From NCBI RefSeq assembly GCF_000520995.1, contig NZ_JACA01000005.1:186001-250000 (forward strand): a stretch of 64,000 nucleotides of DNA, in the 5' to 3' direction. Shown here one piece after another: positions 50,652-59,271 of this stretch (its first letter is position 1; each line of letters opens with the position of its first letter). Origin of the DNA: Aquimarina macrocephali JAMB N27 (GTDB lineage Bacteria > Bacteroidota > Bacteroidia > Flavobacteriales > Flavobacteriaceae). The notes under the pieces are model-generated. The model ran no database searches. It had not been told where the DNA came from and was given only the letters and a program-made list of their open reading frames with translations. A program made the position numbers and the translations under genes.

Positions 50652-53621
50652 CTATAATTTATAGTTTAACGATATATTAAACATAGTTCCTAATTGACTA
50701 AAATGAAAACCATTATAAGTCATTTGAGAATACCTTTGGTTGAAAGTGATTAAATTAGAACGGGTTTTTAATTCTGCAGGATCATTCATAAGTACATCAC
50801 CAGCAGCGTTAAGAGATTTAAACTCCCATTCTGGTAAAACGTTTAATAGGTTATTCACATTTACAGCAACAGTAAATTTATCTGTTGCATTAAAGTTAAT
50901 CCCTAAATCGGTAACAATTTTTGGGATAAACTCAGTTTTTAAATTAGGGCCCAGACCTTGTTGTCTGAATTCTGTTTTTCCGAAATATGTATTATTTATC
51001 GAAAAACCAAATTTACCAATATCATAACTAGTTCCCAAAATCCATTTAGTCTTAGGTCTAGAAGTAAAGAATAAAGCTTCCTGAGTTAGGTTAACTACAG
51101 ATTGTCCTGCACTAGAAACAATTGCCGGGTTCTTAACGTCCCCATCTCTTTCGTTTTCTATTGTGTAATTACCAGATAAACTAAACCCAAGATTACCACC
51201 AGCAAGATTTATATTTTTATAATTAGCAACGACGTCAATACCAGAAGTTCTGGTATCTAATGCATTAACAAAAAAACTTAAATCATTTAAGTTATTGTCA
51301 TTTAGCAATTGATCTAGGCTTGTATTACCAATACTATTACCAACAGCATCGGTAGCAGTTTTTCCAATTTCGGTACTTAGTACAATCCTGTCTTCAACCT
51401 GAATATTATAATAATCAATAGTAAAGTTTATATTACTATTAATCTTAGCACCAATACCTACAGTGATATTTGTAGATTCTTCTGCATCTAATTGTGGAAT
51501 ATCTAATAATTTTGCTTGAGGAGAAACATTATTTATTAATCCACCAACTTGAATTCCTGCTCCTGGAACAAAACTATACTGCGCTTTTTGAGTATAAATT
51601 TGATGAAGTGTTGGTGCTCTAAATCCTGTAGAGATAGAGGCTCTTAATGTTAATCTATCTTCTAAAAATTTGTAGCGCGAACTCAGTTTCCACACAAAAG
51701 CATCACCAAAATCACTATAATCTTCTAATCTAACCGTACCGTTAACCAGAAAATCTTCGGTAATATCATACGCTATATCCAAATATCCACCAAAATTATA
51801 ACGATTAAAAGTTCCAGAATTTTCAGGGCTATTACCAGCAAATGAATCGGCTCCACCACCATCATACGAAGCAAGATCTCCTTCAATGATTTCAAAAGTT
51901 TCTGTTCTAAATTCTGCTCCAAAACCAATACTTATTTTATCGGTAACTAATTTTGCAATATCAATATTTCCTACACTATGTCTAAATCCAGTTCCTCCCG
52001 GATCAAATGATATGGGGCTATTTTCTCTATACAACTCAGATCCTTGTGTGAGTTCACCGGGATCTACAGAACCATTGTTATTTGTATCAATCCATGTAGA
52101 CGGAGAATATACAGTATTACGATTGTGCGAATTGTTTACTTTATAGGTTTGTGTGTTTCCACCAGTAGTATAACTTAGGTCATAATTCCAACCATTCTTT
52201 ATGGTTTTAAAACCAATAGTAGCATTATAATCATTTAGATCTCCTTCAAAAGTAGGTACATATCCAATATACTGACCATTTGGTCCATCAGGGAAAAAAT
52301 CAGCTAAGTAAGGAAAAGCAGCTTCTGTTCTCCAATATGGAGTTCTGTAATTAGCGAAGCTATTTATTTTTTTATAGACATATGCTGCATTTAGATAGAT
52401 CTGTGTATGTTTATTTATATCATACCCACCATTTACCAAAAATTTTGCTGCTGCTGTTTCTGGTGATCCATTGATATTTCCTGCATCAGGTTTGAGAGCT
52501 AAAAATTGATCAACATCTGCTCTTCCTTGTGTATTTGAAGCATTGATTTCTGCAAGTCTGGTAGTATGATTAGGAGTACCTACGTAGTTATCAATAAATT
52601 CTTGCTGAGCTTGTTCGGCTGTAAGACCTGTTAGAGTAGCTCCTCCGTTTAAAGCTTGCCCTCCAGCATCTAAATAGCTACTATAGCTATCAGGATTTGT
52701 GAAAACGAAATCATCAAATTCTCCCTGTGCATCTACAGTTCCTGGTCTGTTAGCAAGACTTACCTTAGAGAAATCTACGGTATAGTTAAAGAACCCTTTA
52801 TCTTCTCCTATAGAACTACCATTATTTAAACTAATTCCAATCGTCTCTCCATCTCCTTCAGATGTAATTCCTGATCTAATAGTCACAGAGCCTTCTTCGG
52901 GATTGTCTTTTAAAATAATATTCATTACACCTGCAATGGCATCAGAACCATATTGTGCAGATGCACCATCTCTTAATATTTCTACTCGTTTTATGGCATC
53001 TGTTGGTATTGCAGAAATATCAGAACCAGTTTCACCTCTTCCCGGAGAGGTTTGAGTATACAATAAAGCACTTAGGTTTTTACGTTTTCCATTAATAAGA
53101 ATTAGGGTTCTACTAGGTCCCATATTTCTAATCTCATAAGGATCTAATAATGAAGTAGCATCATTAACTGGTGTCTGCACAGTATTAAATGATGGTATTT
53201 TATATTGTAATGCTTTATCGAATGTAATTTGACCAGTAGAAGTTAATTCTTTTGCCGGCAATACATCAACAGGGAGCGAAGAAGTAGTATTACTTCTTGG
53301 TAGCGCTCTGGATCCAACTAAAATAATCTCATCAAGTTCTGCTCCACCACTTAATGAGATATTGATGGTTGTTTGAGAATTTACAGGTACTTCTTTAGAA
53401 TTAAAGCCTACATAGCTAAAAACTAGAATACCTTCGGGGTTAACTTCAATGCTGTATTTACCATCAAAATCGGTTGTAGAACCATTACTGGTTCCTTTTT
53501 CAATAATATTTACTCCAGGTAAAGGAGACCCATCTGCATCCGAGACGACTCCTGTTACTATCTGTTGCGAAAAGCACAGACTTGTGGATAGTACGATTAA
53601 AATAAATGCGAGTTTTTTCAT
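50652..53621 (-). CDS. TonB-dependent receptor with carboxypeptidase-D-like domain, copy 1
   Basis: A 989-residue outer-membrane receptor. Signal peptide MKKLAFILIVLSTSLCFSQQ; a CarboxypepD_reg-like domain (about 23-100, GVVSDADGSPLPGVNIIEKGTSNGSTTDFDGKYSI) precedes the plug (about 110-240, GPSRTLILINGKRKN, VEILRDGASAQYGSDAIAGVMNIIL) and the beta-barrel ending in a C-terminal ISLNYKL strand. It takes up an unknown ligand using TonB energy. No SusD-like lipoprotein gene follows. It is about one-third similar to the receptor at 54073-56694, with near-identical N-terminal and plug motifs. Confidence 0.93.
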   Translation of the reverse strand: MKKLAFILIVLSTSLCFSQQIVTGVVSDADGSPLPGVNIIEKGTSNGSTTDFDGKYSIEVNPEGILVFSYVGFNSKEVPVNSQTTINISLSGGAELDEIILVGSRALPRSNTTSSLPVDVLPAKELTSTGQITFDKALQYKIPSFNTVQTPVNDATSLLDPYEIRNMGPSRTLILINGKRKNLSALLYTQTSPGRGETGSDISAIPTDAIKRVEILRDGASAQYGSDAIAGVMNIILKDNPEEGSVTIRSGITSEGDGETIGISLNNGSSIGEDKGFFNYTVDFSKVSLANRPGTVDAQGEFDDFVFTNPDSYSSYLDAGGQALNGGATLTGLTAEQAQQEFIDNYVGTPNHTTRLAEINASNTQGRADVDQFLALKPDAGNINGSPETAAAKFLVNGGYDINKHTQIYLNAAYVYKKINSFANYRTPYWRTEAAFPYLADFFPDGPNGQYIGYVPTFEGDLNDYNATIGFKTIKNGWNYDLSYTTGGNTQTYKVNNSHNRNTVYSPSTWIDTNNNGSVDPGELTQGSELYRENSPISFDPGGTGFRHSVGNIDIAKLVTDKISIGFGAEFRTETFEIIEGDLASYDGGGADSFAGNSPENSGTFNRYNFGGYLDIAYDITEDFLVNGTVRLEDYSDFGDAFVWKLSSRYKFLEDRLTLRASISTGFRAPTLHQIYTQKAQYSFVPGAGIQVGGLINNVSPQAKLLDIPQLDAEESTNITVGIGAKINSNINFTIDYYNIQVEDRIVLSTEIGKTATDAVGNSIGNTSLDQLLNDNNLNDLSFFVNALDTRTSGIDVVANYKNINLAGGNLGFSLSGNYTIENERDGDVKNPAIVSSAGQSVVNLTQEALFFTSRPKTKWILGTSYDIGKFGFSINNTYFGKTEFRQQGLGPNLKTEFIPKIVTDLGINFNATDKFTVAVNVNNLLNVLPEWEFKSLNAAGDVLMNDPAELKTRSNLITFNQRYSQMTYNGFHFSQLGTMFNISLNYKL

Positions 53622-53666
53622 GTAATAATTTGTGTTTAAATGATGTTGGTTTAAAATGATTGTCGG

Positions 53667-53708
53667 TTAAATATATTTAAAAATGCTAGTATTTAACATA
53701 AAGTATTA
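53667..53708 (-). promoter_or_regulatory. Conserved block upstream of receptor copy 1
   Basis: About 42 bp (TTAAATATATTTAAAAATGC at its left end) are alike, at roughly 80%, to 56724-56764 upstream of receptor copy 2. It lies 45 bp before this start and probably holds the promoter or a leader element. Confidence 0.5.
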
Positions 53709-54022
53709 TGAATTTTTCAAAATATATGTGAAAAAATCATAAAAAAATGTATTTCTTTCACTCTGTAAGTGTTGTGAATTTGTATTTATAATATTTAGTA
53801 AATAGTGGCTGTTTTCGAGGGCTAGTAACTAAGTTTTGTTGTTGTATTTTGGATGCCAAAACGATGAATCGACGTAAGGAAATAGTGCATGATCGTTATG
53901 AAGAAGATAAAATTATAATGTATTTAGTAAAGTTTTTCTTTTTATGTTTAAAAGTGAAAAAATTATAAATAAGGAAATCAGAAATATCAATATTTCTTAT
54001 TTCTGAATATTTAAAAAATAAA

Positions 54023-54050
54023 AAGACCGCCTAAATATTTAGGCGGTCTT
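54023..54050. terminator. Palindromic terminator after receptor copy 2
   Basis: A perfect 28-bp palindrome of AAGACCGCCTAAAT and its complement, immediately followed by the receptor stop 22 bp further on. On the minus strand an A/T-rich tail follows. Confidence 0.82.
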
Positions 54051-54072
54051 CTAATATATGTTTTGGTGTTTT

Positions 54073-56694
54073 TTAGAAATTAAAATCTAATCTAGCATAG
54101 TAATAAGCTCCACCAAATCCCATTTGAACAGCATCCCAGTATCCACCAGCTTCTGTTTCACCATCATTTTGTTGATCGGGATATTCATTAAAAATATTGT
54201 TTCCTCCGATAGTAAACTTTAGGTTATCGGTTAGCTTGTATCCTACATTTAGGTCTGCAGTAATTTTAGCACCGTATACATCTTCTGCATCCGTGAAATC
54301 GATAAGAACAATCTCACTAAAATGTGTTAAACCAACCCCGGCATTAAATTTATTTTTGCTGTAATTGGCATTAAAAGAAAACTTACTTTCTGGAGCAGAA
54401 GCCAATAAAAATGCTTTTTCTCTTTCTCCAAAGAAGGTAGCTTGGTCTAAACCTCCATTGTTTATATCCTCAATAGTCATATTATTAATGTTTCCGGCTA
54501 GTGTTGCTGATATATTACCAAAATCAAAGTTTCCTTTCCAGGATAGTATTAAATCTAGCCCAATAGTTTCTGTATCTACACCATTGGCAAAGAATTGTGC
54601 TTCTGCCACATTTGGTATTTGAGGAGCAGCAAATGTTCCTGTTAATACAATTCTATCTTTAACATTAATATAATACCCATCTACTGTAGCTGTAAAACCA
54701 CCAAAAGTGGCTGTTGCTCCTAAGGCTCCGTTTAATGCTGTTTCTTCGTCGAGTTGTTGAATCCCAAAAGAAGCAGTTACAGGACTATTATTAGCAGATA
54801 ATAAGGTTTCTGTTGCGACTCCGCCCTGGAAATCAGTAAATCTAAGGTTGTAGTATATCTGAGCCAGAGAAGGAGCTCTAAAACCTGTACTTACAGATCC
54901 ACGAATATTAACACCTTCTGTAGCTTTAATTCTAAAAGCTAATTTACCATTAGTAGTACTTCCAAAATCACTATATTCTTCAAACCTTCCTGCAACGCCT
55001 AATAAAAAACTATCAGAAATATCTAATTCTGCATCTGCATATATTGAAAGGTTAGATCTTGAACGATCTACTTCGTTTGCAGGACTATACCCGGGGAACC
55101 CTTGTGATCCACCAGGTCTCAATTCTCCAGAAAGTGGATCGGTAGGCTGTGTTTGACTTCCTGGATCTGTAATAGGTAAGCCATTAACATCATATGTTGC
55201 ATAAGACCCTTCTTCGCCAGCAAAAATTTCGAAATTTTCAATTCTGTACTCTGTACCAAAAGCGATGTTTAATCCTTTAAGAATGTTTGGATAATATTTA
55301 GAAAGGTCAAGACTGGTTGTATTTTGACTTAGGCTGTGTCCACCAGCATCAAAATCTGTTGGTGAAGAGCCCTGTAACGAGGCATTTAAAGTTCCTTTTA
55401 TGAAATAATGAAAATTATTTTTACCCCAGGTATTATTAATATCAATTTTCCAACCACCTTCAGTTTCGGTTCTAACACCAGCAGAAACAGAATTATCGAT
55501 AATATTTGATGTTATCCTTGGTGTAAAACCGTTTGAATAAATAGAAGGTACAACACGTTCTCCATCATTACGAGTAAATGCAAAAGCATCGGTATCACGA
55601 TAATTTCTACCTCCAAAAGCGTATATTTCAGTTTTTTTGGATATAGGAATTGCAGCATTAGCAAAGAAATTAAAACCATCTATAGCAGCCTCTCCAAAAC
55701 CTCTCCTGAAATCAAAACCAGGGCGTAGTGTTTTGTTTTTGCTAATATATTCTGTAGTAAAGTTTGCGTAACCATCTTCTCCGATTTCTACTCCATAGTT
55801 AGCGGTTATTTTTACTGATCCTCCATCAAGGCTTTTATCATCAGCAATGATGTTTCCATCATTTTCGGTATCGAGTCGATTTCCATCGGTATTAGGAGTT
55901 CCCGCAGGAAAATCTCCTTTTGCATTCGCATTATAAGCACCATAACTGATACTTCCTGTTAATTTATTTACATTATCTTTTAGAACAATATTAATAACAC
56001 CAGCAATAGCATCAGATCCATACTGTGCTGCAGCGCCATCTCTTAAAACTTCAATTCTTTTTATAGCAGATGCAGGAATAGCATTGAGATCTGTTCCAGA
56101 GTTCCCTCTTCCACGAGTTCCAAAAACATTAATCAAAGAAGAAGAATGCCTTCTTTTTCCGTTTATTAAAACCAAAGTTTGATCGGGTCCAAGACCACGT
56201 AAAGTTGCTGGGTCGATATGATCTGCACCATCTGATCCAGATTGTTTATTAGCATTAAAAGAAGGAGCGGCATACTGCAAGAGTTCATTAATTTCTATTT
56301 TACCACTTTTGGTAATAACGTCTTGCATATCGATAATGTCAATTGCTACAGGAGTATCGGTTGCAGTTCTTTTTGGACTTCTGGATCCAACCACAATAAT
56401 AGTACTTAATGCTTCTCCTTCGAGGAGGGTGACATCAATTTTTTCTTGTGTTCCTACTTCTATTTCTTGTGTCTCAAAACCAATATAGCTATATACAAGA
56501 ATAGCATTTGCATCTATGGCAATTGAGTAATTACCTTGACTGTCTGTTGTTGTACCTTTTGCAGATCCTTTTTCTATAATATTTACATAAGGTATTGGAG
56601 ATCCTGAAGAGTCAGTAACTGTTCCTGTTACTACTTGTTGACTAAAACACCAACTGGTGAATAAGCAAAATAAAATGAGTGTGATTTTTTTCAT
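54073..56694 (-). CDS. TonB-dependent receptor with carboxypeptidase-D-like domain, copy 2
   Basis: An 873-residue outer-membrane receptor with signal peptide MKKITLILFCLFTSWCFSQQ, CarboxypepD_reg-like domain (about 23-95, SGSPIPYVNIIEKGSAKGTTTDSQGNYSI), plug with LRGLGPDQTLVLINGKRRH and IKRIEVLRDGAAAQYGSDAIAGVINIVL, and a barrel ending in the aromatic strand YYARLDFNF. Substrate unknown. It is paralogous to copy 1, shorter by 116 residues in the barrel, and no SusD-like partner is seen. The four-cysteine peptide gene lies 244 bp upstream on the same strand. Confidence 0.93.
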   Translation of the reverse strand: MKKITLILFCLFTSWCFSQQVVTGTVTDSSGSPIPYVNIIEKGSAKGTTTDSQGNYSIAIDANAILVYSYIGFETQEIEVGTQEKIDVTLLEGEALSTIIVVGSRSPKRTATDTPVAIDIIDMQDVITKSGKIEINELLQYAAPSFNANKQSGSDGADHIDPATLRGLGPDQTLVLINGKRRHSSSLINVFGTRGRGNSGTDLNAIPASAIKRIEVLRDGAAAQYGSDAIAGVINIVLKDNVNKLTGSISYGAYNANAKGDFPAGTPNTDGNRLDTENDGNIIADDKSLDGGSVKITANYGVEIGEDGYANFTTEYISKNKTLRPGFDFRRGFGEAAIDGFNFFANAAIPISKKTEIYAFGGRNYRDTDAFAFTRNDGERVVPSIYSNGFTPRITSNIIDNSVSAGVRTETEGGWKIDINNTWGKNNFHYFIKGTLNASLQGSSPTDFDAGGHSLSQNTTSLDLSKYYPNILKGLNIAFGTEYRIENFEIFAGEEGSYATYDVNGLPITDPGSQTQPTDPLSGELRPGGSQGFPGYSPANEVDRSRSNLSIYADAELDISDSFLLGVAGRFEEYSDFGSTTNGKLAFRIKATEGVNIRGSVSTGFRAPSLAQIYYNLRFTDFQGGVATETLLSANNSPVTASFGIQQLDEETALNGALGATATFGGFTATVDGYYINVKDRIVLTGTFAAPQIPNVAEAQFFANGVDTETIGLDLILSWKGNFDFGNISATLAGNINNMTIEDINNGGLDQATFFGEREKAFLLASAPESKFSFNANYSKNKFNAGVGLTHFSEIVLIDFTDAEDVYGAKITADLNVGYKLTDNLKFTIGGNNIFNEYPDQQNDGETEAGGYWDAVQMGFGGAYYYARLDFNF

Positions 56695-56723
56695 AAAAAA
56701 TGTTTATTAAGGTGATTGTGTCC

Positions 56724-56764
56724 TTAAATATATCTAAAAGGTTGGTATTTAGCATAAACTGTTA
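56724..56764 (-). promoter_or_regulatory. Conserved block upstream of receptor copy 2
   Basis: Counterpart of 53667-53708, 29 bp before the receptor start. Shared positions include TTAAATATAT, TAAAA, GTATTTA and CATAAA. Confidence 0.5.
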
Positions 56765-56938
56765 GGTGTTTTTTAATTAGATCCTTGATTTTATTGATGA
56801 TTTCAGTTAAAAAGAAGAAATAGTAAAATTGCCTATAAAGCCCAAAAACATAGTCATTATTCATAAATTAAGGATGTAAAGATTTACTTTAATATTTTTA
56901 CACCCTTAATTCTCGAAATATTCAGTTACTTTCATTAG

Positions 56939-57106
56939 TTATACACACGGAGAATTCCATGGTAATGCACATAGGGGGGCACTCCATTCACCACCACAGG
57001 CAAGACAATCTTGTTCATTTCTAGGCCATCCAGAACCCTTAATAATCTGAAGTTGTTTTCTGTTAAGTTTCTGAACTCCTTTAAAATTTAAAATGGTTTG
57101 TAACAT
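56939..57106 (-). CDS. Four-cysteine peptide with double-glycine-like leader (RiPP/bacteriocin-like precursor)
   Basis: A 55-codon gene read on the minus strand with ATG at 57106 and TAA at 56941-56939. The product begins MLQTILNFKGVQKLNRKQLQ and continues IIKGSGWPRNEQDC, so the leader resembles the L-x-K-x-x-x-K-x-I-x-G-G form of Bacteroidota secreted peptides, with GSG in place of GGG at 24-26. The core holds C34, C37, C46 and C54, three Trp (27, 41, 50) and two Gly (CGG). It is likely cut after G24 or G26 and exported by a peptidase-containing ABC transporter, but no such transporter, modifying enzyme or immunity gene is adjacent. I recall similar short GG-leader peptides in flavobacteria, but cannot verify the family. 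Confidence 0.7.
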   Translation of the reverse strand: MLQTILNFKGVQKLNRKQLQIIKGSGWPRNEQDCLACGGEWSAPLCALPWNSPCV

Positions 57107-57251
57107 GATTTTTGGTTTTAAGATTTATACTATGATTTTAAATAATTACTTAAATTTAGGTTTTTCAAATAAAGTGGAGTCTACTATTCATCATAAATTA
57201 TTTGTAAATAGAGATTTATGCAGAAAAATCTATGTGATACATATCATAAAA

Positions 57252-57278
57252 AAAGCCGAGTCCTATAGACTCGGCTTT
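57252..57278 (-). terminator. Intrinsic terminator after the small secreted orphan gene
   Basis: GCCGAGTC (57255-57262) pairs with GACTCGGC (57268-57275), extended by AAA/TTT, 5-nt loop and T-run on the minus strand. It isolates the peptide gene from the upstream transcript. Confidence 0.88.
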
Positions 57279-57304
57279 AACTATTAATTAGTATTAGTAA
57301 ATAT

Positions 57305-57829
57305 TTAGTTTGCTTGATATTTATAGACAATTGTAGTTACCTTGTCTATTTTAGAATCATACATTTCTAGAATAAAATTTTTATCTGTATCAAAATGCCC
57401 AAGACAATTATCATTACCTCCTGAGTTTACAATATAATACCCGTTCTTTAGTGGCCTTACTTTAGCGACTTTATCTCCGGATTTATTTAAAAAAGTTATT
57501 ATAAAACCTTTCTCATCAGCAACTTTAGTGTAACCCACCATATCCGAAGTAGTTTCAAACTTTTGTACTACTACTTCATCATCTTCATAAATAGCGGATT
57601 GATTAATTTGATCTTCACCGTCAGGGCTAAACGTTATTTTGCTTTTTTTAGTAATAACTTCCTGTTTTTTAATAACTTTTTCTTCACCATTAGGTCCTTT
57701 GATACGAATCGTTTTAGTCACTGTTTCTTGTGAAGAATTTTGTTTATCTTTTTTTTCGTCAGATTGCGCGTGATTAACAGCAGTACAAATCATAAATAAT
57801 GCTGTAATTAGAGTCTTTAAAGCTTTCAT
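57305..57829 (-). CDS. Secreted protein of unknown function
   Basis: A 174-residue exported protein (signal peptide MKALKTLITALFMICTAVNHAQ). Residues 23-80 are charged with repeats of the T-K-T-I-R-I-K-G-P-N-G-E-E-K type; the C-terminal half (GFIITFLNKSGDKVAKVRPLKNGYYIVNS) looks beta-rich. I do not recognise a family. It stands alone with a terminator behind and the ychF promoter divergently upstream. Confidence 0.7.
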   Translation of the reverse strand: MKALKTLITALFMICTAVNHAQSDEKKDKQNSSQETVTKTIRIKGPNGEEKVIKKQEVITKKSKITFSPDGEDQINQSAIYEDDEVVVQKFETTSDMVGYTKVADEKGFIITFLNKSGDKVAKVRPLKNGYYIVNSGGNDNCLGHFDTDKNFILEMYDSKIDKVTTIVYKYQAN

Positions 57830-57965
57830 TTGTGTGTTTGTTAGGTATAAATTTACAAAAAAACAGAAATATGCTAAAATCTAAGTGCCAGTATCAAGAG
57901 AATAAATGTTTAGACTAGTAATTTTTACTGTAAACTATTTATTAAATAATCTTATGAATCTGTAC

Positions 57966-57997
57966 TTGTTTACTATATATGAATAGCATTATCTTTG
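57966..57997 (+). promoter_or_regulatory. Strong consensus promoter for ychF
   Basis: TTG (57966-57968), 21-nt spacer and TATCTTTG (57990-57997) match TTG-N17-23-TAnnTTTG fully. A transcript from about 58003 would contain a TTGGGA/TCCCAA pair (58010-58015, 58033-58038) before the ATG at 58059. Confidence 0.7.
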
Positions 57998-58058
57998 CAC
58001 TCTTAAAAATTGGGAGTGAACTATAGAAAATATCCCAACCATTATTAATATACGTACC

Positions 58059-59153
58059 ATGAAAGCAGGAATCGTAGGGTTGCCAAATGTTGGAAAATCA
58101 ACATTGTTTAATTGTTTATCTAATGCAAAAGCACAGAGTGCTAATTTTCCTTTTTGTACCATAGAACCAAATATTGGTGTGGTGAATGTACCAGACCATA
58201 GGCTGGAAAAGCTAGAGGAATTAGTAGTGCCCGAACGGGTAATCCCCGCAACGGTCGAAATTGTGGATATTGCAGGTTTAGTAAAAGGAGCGAGTAAAGG
58301 AGAAGGATTAGGAAATCAGTTTTTAGGTAATATTAGAGAAACAGATGCTATAATACATGTATTGCGTTGTTTTGATAATGATAATATTGTTCATGTAGAT
58401 GGATCGATAGACCCAATTAGAGATAAAGAAACGATTGATATCGAATTACAGCTTAAAGATCTGGAGAGCATAGAAAAAAAACTGGATAAAGTAAAAAGGG
58501 CTGCAAAAACTGGTAATAAAGAGGCCCAGAAAGAAGAAGCAATTTTACTAAAACTTAAAGAAGGATTAGAAGCTGGAGTATCGGTTAGAGCAATTGATGT
58601 TTCTGAAGACGATCATACGGCATATGTGAAACCATCTCAGTTTATAACAGATAAGCCTGTACTTTATGTTTGTAATGTTGATGAAGGATCTGCGGTAGAC
58701 GGAAACGATTATGTGAAAAAGGTAAAAGAAACTGTAGCTTCAGAAAAAGCAGAAGTAATAGTGTTAGCTGTTGGTACTGAGGCTGATATTACTGAATTGG
58801 ATGATTATGAAGAACGTCAATTATTTTTGCAGGATATGGGATTAGAAGAAGCAGGTGCATCAGTACTAATTCGCGCAGCATATAAATTGTTAAACCAGCA
58901 AACTTATTTTACAGCTGGTGTTAAGGAAGTAAGAGCATGGACAGTTAATGTGGGGGCTACTGCACCACAAGCAGCAGGAGTGATTCATACCGATTTTGAG
59001 AAAGGTTTTATACGAGCAGAAGTTATCAAATATGATGATTTTGTAAAATATGGCAGTGAATCCAAAGTAAGAGAAGCAGGAAAACTAGGAGTAGAAGGAA
59101 AGGCATATATCGTGAATGATGGAGATGTAATGCATTTCTTATTTAATGTATAA
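58059..59153 (+). CDS. ychF: Ribosome-binding ATPase YchF (OLA1 family)
   Basis: A 364-residue Obg-related P-loop protein. G1 is GLPNVGKST with K13, G3 is DIAGLVKGASKGEGLGNQFL (about 67-86) and G4 is NVDE (about 206) where ATP-specific NVxE replaces the usual NKxD. The C-terminal TGS-like domain ends YIVNDGDVMHFLFNV. It binds ribosomes and ATP and takes part in translational and oxidative stress control. Length matches the family. It has its own promoter and terminator. Confidence 0.98.
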   Translation: MKAGIVGLPNVGKSTLFNCLSNAKAQSANFPFCTIEPNIGVVNVPDHRLEKLEELVVPERVIPATVEIVDIAGLVKGASKGEGLGNQFLGNIRETDAIIHVLRCFDNDNIVHVDGSIDPIRDKETIDIELQLKDLESIEKKLDKVKRAAKTGNKEAQKEEAILLKLKEGLEAGVSVRAIDVSEDDHTAYVKPSQFITDKPVLYVCNVDEGSAVDGNDYVKKVKETVASEKAEVIVLAVGTEADITELDDYEERQLFLQDMGLEEAGASVLIRAAYKLLNQQTYFTAGVKEVRAWTVNVGATAPQAAGVIHTDFEKGFIRAEVIKYDDFVKYGSESKVREAGKLGVEGKAYIVNDGDVMHFLFNV

Positions 59154-59173
59154 AAAATACTTTATTTATTTAT

Positions 59174-59204
59174 AAAACCTTTCTGGGAATACCAGAAAGG
59201 TTTT
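59174..59204 (+). terminator. Intrinsic terminator after ychF
   Basis: AAAACCTTTCTGG (59174-59186) pairs with CCAGAAAGGTTTT (59192-59204), 5-nt loop, followed by a T-run; 20 bp after the ychF stop. Confidence 0.92.
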
Positions 59205-59238
59205 TTGTTGGGTATCGTAATTAGAAAGTTTTTAGATT

Positions 59239-59270
59239 TTTCAAAAATAACGATACTACTATTTTTGAAA
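59239..59270. promoter_or_regulatory. Perfect inverted repeat at the start of the DMT transporter gene
   Basis: TTTCAAAAATA (59239-59249) and TATTTTTGAAA (59260-59270) are perfect 11-bp arms with a 10-bp spacer, ending 1 bp before the ATG at 59272. The right arm contains TATTTTTG, a -7-like element. A repressor site or an mRNA hairpin hiding the start codon is possible. Confidence 0.5.
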
Positions 59271-59271
59271 G

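Larger units (their letters stand above)
53622..54072. other. 451-bp gap between the two receptor genes
   Basis: Contains the conserved upstream block 53667-53708 and a terminator at 54023-54050; otherwise an AT-rich region. A 34-codon frame begins at 53863 but has no recognisable feature and is not called. Confidence 0.5.

Noticed and set aside
53863-53967. 34-codon frame between the two receptors
   Set aside because: Starts MNRRKEIVHDRYEE but shows no leader or conserved motif; too short to support.
57093-57287. Plus-strand 64-codon frame over the peptide gene's upstream region
   Set aside because: It overlaps the start of the Cys-rich peptide gene and runs through a terminator hairpin; composition is not protein-like.
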